This document shows, piece after piece, positions 18,300 to 25,909 of a stretch of DNA of 64,000 nt. This DNA is from CAILHX01 sp964511385. Lineage in GTDB: Bacteria; Pseudomonadota; Gammaproteobacteria; Burkholderiales; Methylophilaceae. The notes below the pieces were generated by a model. That model had not been told where the DNA came from. It saw only the letters and a program-made list of their open reading frames with translations, and searched no databases. The first letter of the stretch is position 1. Each line of letters starts with the position of its first letter. The stretch lies in the NCBI GenBank assembly GCA_964511385.1, contig CAZEFE010000006.1, positions 172,270-236,269 on the forward strand. The letters are read 5' to 3'. A program made the position numbers and the translations under genes.

Positions 18300-19001
18300 A
18301 TGAGAAAATCACGTACCCATCGCGCCACTTGCGCCGTTTGCGGCAAGCCCTTTCCGGTAAGGCAGATGCTGCCGGACGTGATGGTGCAGGACCAGATATC
18401 CGCGCTGATACAGCGCGACCATCCGGAATGGTCGTCGGAATCGATGATCTGCCGGCATGACCTGGCGAAATACAGCGCCGAGTACGTGAAATCGCTGCTG
18501 GAATCGGAGCGCGGCGATATCAGCTCCCTGGAACAAGGGGTGCTGGAAAGCATGCGCGCGCATGAGTTGCTGTCGATGAACGTGGATGACGAGTCGGAAA
18601 AAGTCTGGACGTTTGGCGAGCGCCTGGCCGACAGGATGGCGGATTTTGCCGGCAGTTGGACCTTCCTGATTTGCTTCGGCCTCTTCATGGCGATCTGGAT
18701 CGTCATCAATTCGCTGGTGCTGTACTGGCGACCGGTGGACCCGTACCCTTTTATCCTGCTCAACCTGGCGCTCTCGACCCTGGCCGCGATACAGGCGCCT
18801 ATCATCATGATGAGTCAGAACCGCCAGGAAGCGAGAGACAGGTTGAGGGCGCAGCATGATTACCAGGTCAACCTGAAAGCCGAACTTGAAATCCGTCATC
18901 TCAATGACAAGCTGGATCACCTGTTATCCCACCAGTGGGAGCGGCTGGTGGAAATCCAGCAAGTACAAATCCAGATGCTCGCCCAGCTGGAAAAGCGATA
19001 A
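18300..19001 (+). CDS. DUF1003 membrane protein
   Basis: 233 residues. The cytoplasmic N-terminus has a CAVCGKPFP motif, a possible half zinc site. Two membrane helices follow (about 120-142 and 150-172) with the conserved DUF1003 segment between and after them (PFILLNLALSTLAAIQAPIIMMSQNRQ). The C-terminal tail is strongly helical and charged (coiled-coil-like). The function of the family is unknown. The start is 3 bases after ettA, so the genes are probably co-transcribed. Confidence 0.8.
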   Translation: MRKSRTHRATCAVCGKPFPVRQMLPDVMVQDQISALIQRDHPEWSSESMICRHDLAKYSAEYVKSLLESERGDISSLEQGVLESMRAHELLSMNVDDESEKVWTFGERLADRMADFAGSWTFLICFGLFMAIWIVINSLVLYWRPVDPYPFILLNLALSTLAAIQAPIIMMSQNRQEARDRLRAQHDYQVNLKAELEIRHLNDKLDHLLSHQWERLVEIQQVQIQMLAQLEKR

Positions 19002-19137
19002 AATACGCGGGCTGGGTAGCCCCTGGCATCAAAATTGCTGAATTTTGTGTGCTGAAAATCGACAACGCGACTTTTCAGTGCACTGGAATGCAGTCACACG
19101 GGTATACCATTTTTTAAAACCACGTAAGGAAATTATG

Positions 19138-19407
19138 ATGAAATCGTTGATTCAAACGCTTATCGCTGCAATGTTGGCCGCTGCGCTGCTGAGCGCTTGC
19201 GGCAAAAAGGAAGAAGCCGCCCCGGCAGAGGCCGCCGCACCTGCTGCGGCACCTGCACCGGCCGCTGCGCCTGAACCTGTGAAGGAAGAGCCGGGCGGCT
19301 GGGTTCCTCCGCCTGCGGATGCTGCTCCGGCAGCACCAGCAGAAGCGTCTGCCGCTGCCCCGGCTGAAGCTGCACCTGCTGCCGCTCCTGCGGAAGCTGC
19401 CAAGTAA
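19138..19407 (+). CDS. Ala/Pro-rich small lipoprotein
   Basis: 89 residues. Two adjacent ATGs exist (19135 and 19138); the second is 7 bases from AAGGA and is preferred. The signal peptide ends in LLSAC (lipobox), and the mature chain is almost entirely Ala, Pro and Glu with one PVKEEPGGWVPPP break. Such low-complexity lipoproteins can act as spacers from the membrane, but no family function is known. It has its own upstream gap of 136 bases and a strong terminator 20 bases downstream, so it looks like a single-gene transcript. Confidence 0.75.
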   Translation: MKSLIQTLIAAMLAAALLSACGKKEEAAPAEAAAPAAAPAPAAAPEPVKEEPGGWVPPPADAAPAAPAEASAAAPAEAAPAAAPAEAAK

Positions 19408-19426
19408 TTCAGCAGTCATGCAATTG

Positions 19427-19460
19427 AAAACGGCGGATGTAAACCATCCGCCGTTTTTTT
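19427..19460 (+). terminator. Rho-independent terminator
   Basis: A 13-bp perfect stem (AAAACGGCGGATG with CATCCGCCGTTTT), a 5-base loop and seven T. It ends the lipoprotein transcript and insulates it from vapBC. Confidence 0.9.
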
Positions 19461-19489
19461 ATGCCTGTTGGCTTGGGATCAGTCGCCGC

Positions 19490-19549
19490 TTGTCACCCCA
19501 GCGCTTGATAAATATACTGGGCCACTGACGCCACGCCCCGATTTGGGGC
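19490..19549 (+). promoter_or_regulatory. vapBC promoter with downstream inverted repeat
   Basis: TTGTCA at 19490-19495 and TATACT at 19513-19518 are separated by 17 bases, a good sigma-70 promoter. Just downstream, GCCCC-GATTT-GGGGC (19535-19549) is a perfect short palindrome that could be an operator. The vapB start is at 19567. Confidence 0.6.
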
Positions 19550-19566
19550 ATTACCGGGAGACCAGC

Positions 19567-19740
19567 ATGCCCCAGGCAGGCAATCCAGAACCGCAGCGCT
19601 CGTACAGCAACGTTGACCAGCCGGCTGAAATGCCGGGGGAATGGGCGTCGTTTTTTGCATTGCTGGATACGCTGGAGATTCCCCAGGATTTCATGGATGA
19701 CCGCAACGAATGGTTGCCGCAAGACAGGGAGGGGCGCTGA
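19567..19740 (+). CDS. VapB-like antitoxin lacking the DNA-binding domain
   Basis: 57 residues from the ATG at 19567; an upstream in-frame ATG at 19468 overlaps the promoter and is unlikely. The C-terminal part (WASFFALLDTLEIPQDFMDDR...PQDREGR) matches the toxin-binding tail of VapB antitoxins. The usual N-terminal AbrB/SpoVT domain of about 45 residues is absent, and no such domain is visible upstream in any frame. Its TGA overlaps the vapC ATG. It could still neutralise VapC but should not bind DNA by the usual domain. Confidence 0.7.
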   Translation: MPQAGNPEPQRSYSNVDQPAEMPGEWASFFALLDTLEIPQDFMDDRNEWLPQDREGR

Positions 19741-20183
19741 TGCAAGCATCACAGGGTTTCATGCTGGACACCAGCATCACCGGCCGGCTGATCAAGGGGC
19801 AGGCTGCCGTTGTCAGGCAATACCTGCTGGTGACGCGCGGGGCGAATAGTGGCCGGGTTTGCATTTCGGCGCTGACCAAGGCGGAACTGCTCTATGGCCT
19901 GGTCAGGAACCCCAGGGCGGTCAGCCTGCGGCTGTCGCTGGAGGAGTTCCTCAAACGCGTGGATGTGCTGGCATGGGATGGCAAGGCAGCCGAAATCTAC
20001 GCGCAGATGCGGGCCGATAGCGCCAAACACGACGTGCGCATGCACCCGCAGGACATCATGATCGCGGCGCATGCGGTGGCCGCCGACTGTACCCTGGTGA
20101 GCAGCGACCCGGCGTTTGCGAAGCTGGGCTCCGGTATCCAGGTGATGGACTGGACCGCTGCGGTGCTGGAAACCGCGGACTGA
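19740..20183 (+). CDS. vapC: VapC-type PIN-domain ribonuclease toxin
   Basis: 147 residues, starting at the ATG that overlaps the vapB stop. PIN-domain acidic residues are visible: D10 in FMLDTSITG, the Glu in LTKAELLYGL, and the Asp in MHPQDIMIAAHA with a later SSDPAF. The domain is complete, so the toxin should be an active metal-dependent RNase, in this family typically against tRNA or rRNA. It is followed by a bidirectional terminator. Confidence 0.88.
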   Translation: MQASQGFMLDTSITGRLIKGQAAVVRQYLLVTRGANSGRVCISALTKAELLYGLVRNPRAVSLRLSLEEFLKRVDVLAWDGKAAEIYAQMRADSAKHDVRMHPQDIMIAAHAVAADCTLVSSDPAFAKLGSGIQVMDWTAAVLETAD

Positions 20184-20201
20184 TCAGTCATGCCCCAAAT
20201 G

Positions 20202-20227
20202 AAAAAGGGAGCCAAGGCTCCCTTTTT
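20202..20227. terminator. Bidirectional terminator between vapC and cupin gene
   Basis: AAAAAGGGAGCC-AA-GGCTCCCTTTTT is a perfect 12-bp stem with A and T tracts on both sides. It serves the convergent vapC (plus) and cupin (minus) genes. Confidence 0.88.
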
Positions 20228-20254
20228 TACTTCATGAAACACTTGATCTACGCA

Positions 20255-20545
20255 TTAGAACCCGTTGGGGAAATCGTAGCTGTAGTGTTTGCGCAGCGGC
20301 TTGACCACTTCCCACTGGCTGTCCAGCCCGGCGTGGAATGCCACCAGGTCGCCGGCGACGATACGCACCGGCTCGCCGCCCTTGGGGGTCACCAGGATTT
20401 CGCCTTCCAGCACGTAAGCGCATTCGGTGGAACCAAAATCAATCGGGAACTTGGACACTTCCTTTTCCCAGATCGCCCACTTGGAAACACCCAGTTCATT
20501 CAGTTTTTCCTGGCTTGGGTTCTTGACTACGACAATCTTGCTCAT
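20255..20545 (-). CDS. Small single-domain cupin protein
   Basis: 96 residues forming one cupin barrel. The pattern TECAYVLEGEILVTPKGGEPVRIVAGDLVAFHAGLDSQWEV fits the DUF861/EutQ-like cupin motifs (Glu-containing motif 1 and the G-D-hydrophobic-F/H motif 2). Such proteins are cytoplasmic and may bind a metal or small ligand, but no specific reaction can be assigned. It is transcribed alone, ending at the shared terminator. Confidence 0.8.
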   Translation of the reverse strand: MSKIVVVKNPSQEKLNELGVSKWAIWEKEVSKFPIDFGSTECAYVLEGEILVTPKGGEPVRIVAGDLVAFHAGLDSQWEVVKPLRKHYSYDFPNGF

Positions 20546-20646
20546 GAGTTTTATCCTAAAAAATTGCAGTAAAAGACGAAATTGCGTCGGGCGCGACTAT
20601 ACTGGTTTTGGCGAAATTTTGCGATAGCCCATAGGGCGGGCGGCGT

Positions 20647-20907
20647 TCAAGCGTGGCGGTCGGTAATCTTCAACACCAGTATCAGCGAAGCCAGCGCAAG
20701 TGTGATGGCGTTTGCGATCATCACCGGCAGGCTGTTGATGATAACGCCATACACCAGCCACAGCGCCACCCCCAGCGTGAACATGGCGTACATCGGCAGC
20801 GATATGCCGGTTAGGTCGCGCGTGCGCCAGGATTTCCATGCCTGGGGCACAAAAGAAGCCGTGGTCAGGAATGCGGCAAGATAGCCGGTCATTTCGTTGA
20901 GTTCCAT
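20647..20907 (-). CDS. SemiSWEET sugar transporter (PQ-loop)
   Basis: 86 residues from the ATG at 20907. The open frame runs 29 codons further, but the family start is TGYLAAFLTTASFVPQAWKSW. It has three predicted membrane helices and the PQ-loop signature (FVPQAWKSWRTRDLTGISLPMY). SemiSWEETs dimerise to form a bidirectional sugar channel in the inner membrane. The substrate is not evident. It is divergent from the HerA-like gene. Confidence 0.88.
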   Translation of the reverse strand: MELNEMTGYLAAFLTTASFVPQAWKSWRTRDLTGISLPMYAMFTLGVALWLVYGVIINSLPVMIANAITLALASLILVLKITDRHA

Positions 20908-21042
20908 GCGAGTGGTTGCTTTGTTGGGTTGCAGAGGCCGGATTAGACGATAATTTACGGTGCCAGACAAGCCTACTTGTTGTTTTGCCGTCACTCGCTT
21001 AATCTAGCCGCCTTCCCCGCTTCACAGATACTGCACACCACT

Positions 21043-22530
21043 ATGACCGACCCCATCCTCATCGCCAAATCCGGCAACACCGAACTCAACCTGCTGCCGC
21101 GCATGGCCAACCGCCACGGCTTGATTGCCGGGGCGACCGGCACCGGCAAGACCATCACCCTGCAAACGCTGGCCGAGCAGTTTTCGCGCATCGGCGTGCC
21201 GGTGTTCATGGCAGATGTGAAAGGCGACCTGTCCGGCATGAGCCAGGCCGGCGGCGGCAACGCCAAGGTGGAAGCGCGGGTGAAGGAACTGGGGCTGGAC
21301 AACTTCGAACTGGCCGCCAACCCGGTGGTGTTCTGGGATGTGTTCGGCAAACAGGGCCACCCGATCCGCGCCACGGTTTCCGACATGGGGCCGCTGTTGC
21401 TGTCGCGCATGCTGAATTTGAACGACACCCAGTCCGGCGTGCTCACCGCGATGTTCAAGATTGCCGACGACAACGGCTGGCTGCTGCTGGATTTGAACGA
21501 CCTGCGCGCGATGTTGCAGCATGCGGCTGAACATGCCGCCGAGTATGCAGCAGAGTACGGCAACATCTCCACCGCCAGCGTCGGCGCGATTCAGCGCGGT
21601 TTGCTGCAACTGGAAAGCGAAGGCGGCGACCAACTGTTTGGCGAGCCGGCGCTGAATTTCGACGACCTGATGCAAACCGACAACGGTCGCGGCGTCATCA
21701 ACATCCTGGCGGCGGAAACCCTGACCAACTCGCCGCGCGCTTATGCCACGCTGCTGCTGTGGCTGTTGTCGGAACTGTTTGAAAAGCTGCCGGAAGTGGG
21801 CGACCTGGACAAGCCCAAGCTGGTGTTTTTCTTTGATGAAGCGCACTTGCTGTTCAACGATGCGCCTGCCGCGCTGCTGACCAAGATCGAGCAGGTGGTG
21901 CGGCTGATCCGCTCCAAGGGTGTGGGCGTGTATTTTGTCAGCCAGAACCCGCTGGATATTCCCGACGTGGTGCTGGGGCAGTTGGGAAATCGCGTGCAGC
22001 ATGCCTTGCGCGCCTTCACCCCGCGCGACCAGAAAGCGGTTAAGGCCGCCGCCGAAACTTTCCGCGCCAACCCCGGGGTGGATGTGGAAACCGTGATTAC
22101 CGAACTGGGGGTGGGCGAGGCGCTGGTGTCGTTCCTCGACGAAAAAGGCCGCCCCATGCCGGTGGAGCGTGCCCTGATTGCCCCGCCGGGCAGCCGCATC
22201 GGGCCGGCCACCGATGGCGAACGCCAGCAGGTCATACAAAGCTCGTTGCTGTACGGGCATTACGAACAGCCGATCGACCGCGAATCGGCGTATGAAATAC
22301 TCAAGGGCCGCGCCACCAAAACCGCCGCAACGCCGCCGCAGGAAGAAGAGCGCGGTTTCGACTGGGGCGGCCTGCTGGGCGGGGAAACCGGCCCGCGCGG
22401 CGGCAGGGCGCGCCAGGGCGTGCTGGAAACCGTGGTCAAGAGCACCGCGCGCACCATCGGTTCGGAACTGGGCCGCCAGATCATTCGCGGCGTGCTGGGC
22501 TCGCTGCTGGGCAACGGCAGAAAACGCTGA
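21043..22530 (+). CDS. HerA-like ATPase, DUF853/YjgR family
   Basis: 495 residues from the ATG at 21043 (family start TDPILIAKSGN). It has Walker A AGATGTGKT near 30, Walker B KLVFFFDEAHLLF near 265, a SQNPLDIPDVVLGQLGNRVQHALRA segment, and an arginine-finger region APRD-like. The family is related to HerA/FtsK helicases. The C-terminus is a hydrophobic, Gly-rich stretch (GRQIIRGVLGSLLG). The cellular role is unknown. Its TGA overlaps the ATG of rlhA, so the two are translationally coupled. Confidence 0.85.
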   Translation: MTDPILIAKSGNTELNLLPRMANRHGLIAGATGTGKTITLQTLAEQFSRIGVPVFMADVKGDLSGMSQAGGGNAKVEARVKELGLDNFELAANPVVFWDVFGKQGHPIRATVSDMGPLLLSRMLNLNDTQSGVLTAMFKIADDNGWLLLDLNDLRAMLQHAAEHAAEYAAEYGNISTASVGAIQRGLLQLESEGGDQLFGEPALNFDDLMQTDNGRGVINILAAETLTNSPRAYATLLLWLLSELFEKLPEVGDLDKPKLVFFFDEAHLLFNDAPAALLTKIEQVVRLIRSKGVGVYFVSQNPLDIPDVVLGQLGNRVQHALRAFTPRDQKAVKAAAETFRANPGVDVETVITELGVGEALVSFLDEKGRPMPVERALIAPPGSRIGPATDGERQQVIQSSLLYGHYEQPIDRESAYEILKGRATKTAATPPQEEERGFDWGGLLGGETGPRGGRARQGVLETVVKSTARTIGSELGRQIIRGVLGSLLGNGRKR

Positions 22531-24443
22531 TGAAGTCGCGTCGTCATCTCGAACTGCTGGCGCCGGCGCGCGACGCCGACATCGGCATTGCCGCCATCAA
22601 CCACGGCGCGGATGCCGTGTACATCGGCGGCCCGGCTTTCGGCGCGCGCGCCAAGGCCGACAACAGCGTGGCCGACATCGCCCGGCTGGCCGACCATGCG
22701 CACCGGTTCAATGCCCGCGTGTTTGTCGCCTTCAACACCATTTTCCACGACAACGAGCTGGAAGCCGCGCGCGACATGGCCTGGCAGTTTTATGACGCCG
22801 GCGCGGACGTGCTGATCGTGCAGGACATGGGGCTGCTGGAAATGGACCTGCCGCCGATCCAGTTGCATGCCAGCACGCAGACCGACATCCGCACCGTGGA
22901 AAAAGCGGTATTCCTCGACCAGGTGGGGTTTTCGCAAATCGTGCTGGCGCGCGAGATGGACCTGGCGACCATCAAACAAGTCGCGGCGGCCACCAGCTGC
23001 AACCTGGAGTTTTTTGTCCACGGCGCGCTGTGCGTGGCGTTCAGCGGCCAGTGCTACATCAGCCACGCGCACATGGGGCGCAGCGCCAACCGCGGCGAAT
23101 GCGCGCAGGAATGCCGCTTGCCGTATACGCTGGAAGACAGCCAGGGCCGCATCCTGGCCAAGGATAAGCATTTGCTGTCCATGAAGGACAACGACCAGAG
23201 CGCCAACCTGCGCGCGCTGATCGAAGCCGGCGTCAGTTCGTTCAAGATCGAGGGCCGCTACAAGGACATGGCCTACGTCAAGAACAGCACCGCCTATTAC
23301 CGCCAGTTGCTGGATGAAATTCTGGAGGATATGCCGGAATACGCCCGCGCATCCTCCGGCCGCTGCACGTTCAGCTTTACCCCGCAGCCGGAAAAAACCT
23401 TCAACCGCAGCACCACCGAATACTTCGTGCATGGCCGGGGCGAGGACGTGGGCGCGTTCGACACGCCCAAGTTCGCCGGGGAGGAGATCGGCCGGGTGAC
23501 CAAGGTGGGTAAGGATTATTTCGAGGTGGAAACGGCCATTGAACTGCATAACGGTGACGGCGTGTGTTTCTTCGACGTGCACAAGGAGCTGGTGGGCTTG
23601 CGCGTCAACACGGTGCAAGGCAAACGGCTCTATCCCAACGAGATGCCGGAAGACATCAGGCCGAATACAAAGATTTACCGCAACCGCGACCAAGCTTTCA
23701 TGCGCCTGCTGGAGAAGGATTCGGCCAGCCGCAAAATTGCGGTGGAGATGGTGCTGTACGAAACCCGCGACGGCCTGGCGCTGAGCGTGACCGACGAGGA
23801 CGGCTTCACGGCCACTGTCGAGTGCCTGGTGGAGAAACAGCCGGCGCAGCAGGCAGAAAAAGCCGAAGCCGCCCTGCGCGAAGCCCTGGGCAAACTGGGC
23901 AACACCGACTTTACCGCCGGGGAAATCAGCCTGGAGCTGTCGCAGCCCTGGTTTGTCCCGGCTTCGACCATCAACAGCCTGCGTCGCGATGCCGTCGGGC
24001 AATTGCAGGAGGCCCGCAAGCTGGGTTATTTGCGCCCGCCGCGCCGGTTACCGGCAGAACCGCCAGCGAACTATCCGGAGGATACGCTGAGCTATCTTGC
24101 CAACGTCTACAACAAGCATGCGCGGGCTTTCTACGAGAAGCACGGGGTCAAGGCCATTGCCGCGGCTTATGAGGCGAACCAGGAGCAGGGCGAAGTGCCG
24201 GTGATGATTACCAAGCACTGTTTAAGATATAGCTTCGCCATGTGCCCGAAAGAAGCCAAGGGCGTGATCGGCGTGCAGGGCACTATCAGCGCCGAGCCGA
24301 TGACGCTGGTTAACGGCAAGGATCGCATCACGCTTCAGTTCGACTGCAAGCGCTGCGAAATGCACGTGATGGGCAAGATCAGGAAACCGGTGCTGCAAAT
24401 GGCGCAGCCGCAGGTGGTGCAGTTTCACGCCAGGCGGCCTTGA
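22530..24443 (+). CDS. rlhA: 23S rRNA C2501 hydroxylase RlhA (U32 family)
   Basis: 637 residues. It is strongly alike to E. coli RlhA (YdcP) through its length: LELLAPARDADI, GADAVYIGGPAFGAR, LHASTQTDIRTVEKA and the FSGQCYISHAHMGRSANRG block containing the conserved cysteines, which continues with ECAQECRLPYTL. Further cysteines near the C-terminus (HCLRYSFAMCPKEAKG and FDCKRCEMHVMGKI) complete the metal or iron-sulphur site known in this U32 group. It is expected to hydroxylate 23S rRNA C2501 using prephenate-dependent chemistry. It starts within the stop of the HerA-like gene. Confidence 0.92.
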   Translation: MKSRRHLELLAPARDADIGIAAINHGADAVYIGGPAFGARAKADNSVADIARLADHAHRFNARVFVAFNTIFHDNELEAARDMAWQFYDAGADVLIVQDMGLLEMDLPPIQLHASTQTDIRTVEKAVFLDQVGFSQIVLAREMDLATIKQVAAATSCNLEFFVHGALCVAFSGQCYISHAHMGRSANRGECAQECRLPYTLEDSQGRILAKDKHLLSMKDNDQSANLRALIEAGVSSFKIEGRYKDMAYVKNSTAYYRQLLDEILEDMPEYARASSGRCTFSFTPQPEKTFNRSTTEYFVHGRGEDVGAFDTPKFAGEEIGRVTKVGKDYFEVETAIELHNGDGVCFFDVHKELVGLRVNTVQGKRLYPNEMPEDIRPNTKIYRNRDQAFMRLLEKDSASRKIAVEMVLYETRDGLALSVTDEDGFTATVECLVEKQPAQQAEKAEAALREALGKLGNTDFTAGEISLELSQPWFVPASTINSLRRDAVGQLQEARKLGYLRPPRRLPAEPPANYPEDTLSYLANVYNKHARAFYEKHGVKAIAAAYEANQEQGEVPVMITKHCLRYSFAMCPKEAKGVIGVQGTISAEPMTLVNGKDRITLQFDCKRCEMHVMGKIRKPVLQMAQPQVVQFHARRP

Positions 24444-24449
24444 TCCGGC

Positions 24450-25787
24450 TTACAGTTCCGGCCGGTTGATGGTGGCGGTCACGGTGGCGGCAGGTCTGCC
24501 CTTGTGACTGTGCGGCGGCAGCGAAGTGTTGTGTGAAGGGTGCACGGCTGCCGACTGCAGGCTGGATGACTTGGCGCGGGCCTCTACCCGCGTTTTGCCG
24601 GCAGGCGCTTTGACAGCCGCTGCGATTTTGGCGCGGCTACGCTTGCTGTTCTGGGCAACTTGCGGCGGTTTTTTTGCGGGTTTCACCTGGGCGCTTTTCT
24701 GTTTTTCCTGTTTCTTCAGCAGAGTTTTTGGTTTGGCCGGGTGTCGTTGTTGCGGCAGGGGCTCGGCGGCTACAGGCATGACGCTTTCGGTAATCACCGG
24801 TGGCGCGCTGTCCGCGGCGGGGGGCTCCGTTGCGAGGGCTAGCAGCTGGAGATGCCCGGTTTCCGGCGCGGTGTCTGTTGGCGGCGGAGTTTCTGGCGCA
24901 ACTGCCGCCATGACGGGTTTGAAAGCGTCCAGATTGGCAATCGAGGTGCGGAAATCTTCCGCCCAGCCATCACTTTGTTCCAGTTGCGGGATGCCGGCCA
25001 GCGATGCCGCGACATCCTGGTGTGTCCAGCCGAGGTGCTCCAGCAGGCCCAGCGCAATGAGGTCGGCCTCGCTGATTTGTTCCGGCTTGAGGCTTGCCAG
25101 CGCAAGTTTGGAACCAACGTACGAGGTCACCGACGATGCGGCCGTGGTTGCCGCCGTGGACGAAAAGGCGGTCTGGGTGGCAGCCGTGCCATTAAACAGG
25201 TTGCTGACCGGGAACAACACGCCGGCGAGGACGGCAATCATGACGCGGGTGGCGGAGTTTTCGCCGTGATGCTGCCCGATCACGTGCGCCATCTCGCGCG
25301 CCATGAGGAACGCCAGCGCCGGTTCGTTGAGTTGCAGTTGCTGCACGCCGCGGAAAATGACGATTTTTCCGCGCGCATTGGAGGCGCTGCCGGCTTTGCT
25401 TTTATCCGCAACCACGAATTCAAAACTGTTCAGCCGACTGCCTAGATCGGGAAACAGCGCGTAAGCAGCCTGGGCGAGGCGGCTGCCGGTTTGTGCGACT
25501 TGCTGGTCGAACAACTGGTTCAGCGTGCAGTCATCTTCGCAGCGCTGCATGCTGTCCGCAGTGGCTAGGTTCAGACGCATGTCCACTTCCGAGTACACGT
25601 CGCTGACCGGCGCGGGTGCCGTGACCTGCAGGCGTCCGTTGGGCGAAGTCGAGCAGGCGCCGAGCAGTAGCAAAGCCAGCAATACAGGTGGCAGCCGCCG
25701 GCGGCCAGCGCTTGGACGGGAATTTGCAGGCAAGGATTTCGTGGTGCTGGGCATGGGCATGGGCAAGCGAAACTCCATGAAATTCAA
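24450..25787 (-). CDS. M48-like metalloprotease homologue lipoprotein with altered zinc motif
   Basis: 445 residues. A long basic N-terminus leads to a signal ending in a lipobox LGAC (Cys45); a later in-frame Met (residue 10 or 12) may be the real start. Residues about 65-280 resemble M48 peptidases of the BepA/LoiP type, but the HExxH helix reads REMAH (164-168), with Arg in place of the first zinc-binding His. The second His and the downstream Glu region (SEADLIALGLLEHLGW) are kept. Residues 290-445 are a Pro/Lys/Gln/Ala-rich tail of low complexity. It is probably a catalytically dead, membrane-anchored envelope protein. Confidence 0.75.
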   Translation of the reverse strand: MNFMEFRLPMPMPSTTKSLPANSRPSAGRRRLPPVLLALLLLGACSTSPNGRLQVTAPAPVSDVYSEVDMRLNLATADSMQRCEDDCTLNQLFDQQVAQTGSRLAQAAYALFPDLGSRLNSFEFVVADKSKAGSASNARGKIVIFRGVQQLQLNEPALAFLMAREMAHVIGQHHGENSATRVMIAVLAGVLFPVSNLFNGTAATQTAFSSTAATTAASSVTSYVGSKLALASLKPEQISEADLIALGLLEHLGWTHQDVAASLAGIPQLEQSDGWAEDFRTSIANLDAFKPVMAAVAPETPPPTDTAPETGHLQLLALATEPPAADSAPPVITESVMPVAAEPLPQQRHPAKPKTLLKKQEKQKSAQVKPAKKPPQVAQNSKRSRAKIAAAVKAPAGKTRVEARAKSSSLQSAAVHPSHNTSLPPHSHKGRPAATVTATINRPEL

Positions 25788-25909
25788 CTATATACCTTTT
25801 ATTTTTGGATGGCTTGGGTTTTATGGCTCCGTGCATGCGCGGCATCTGCAACCGGGCAGTGTTTTGCTTGATAGAATGCGGCTGACATTAACTCGCATTG
25901 AAAGCCGGG

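Noticed and set aside
19028..19050. CAAAAT-TGCTGA-ATTTTG inverted repeat as an operator for the small lipoprotein gene
   Set aside because: Short, A/T-rich and not associated with a recognisable promoter.
22260..24002. A 580-codon open frame on the minus strand opposite rlhA
   Set aside because: Shadow of a well-recognised gene; no signature in the product.
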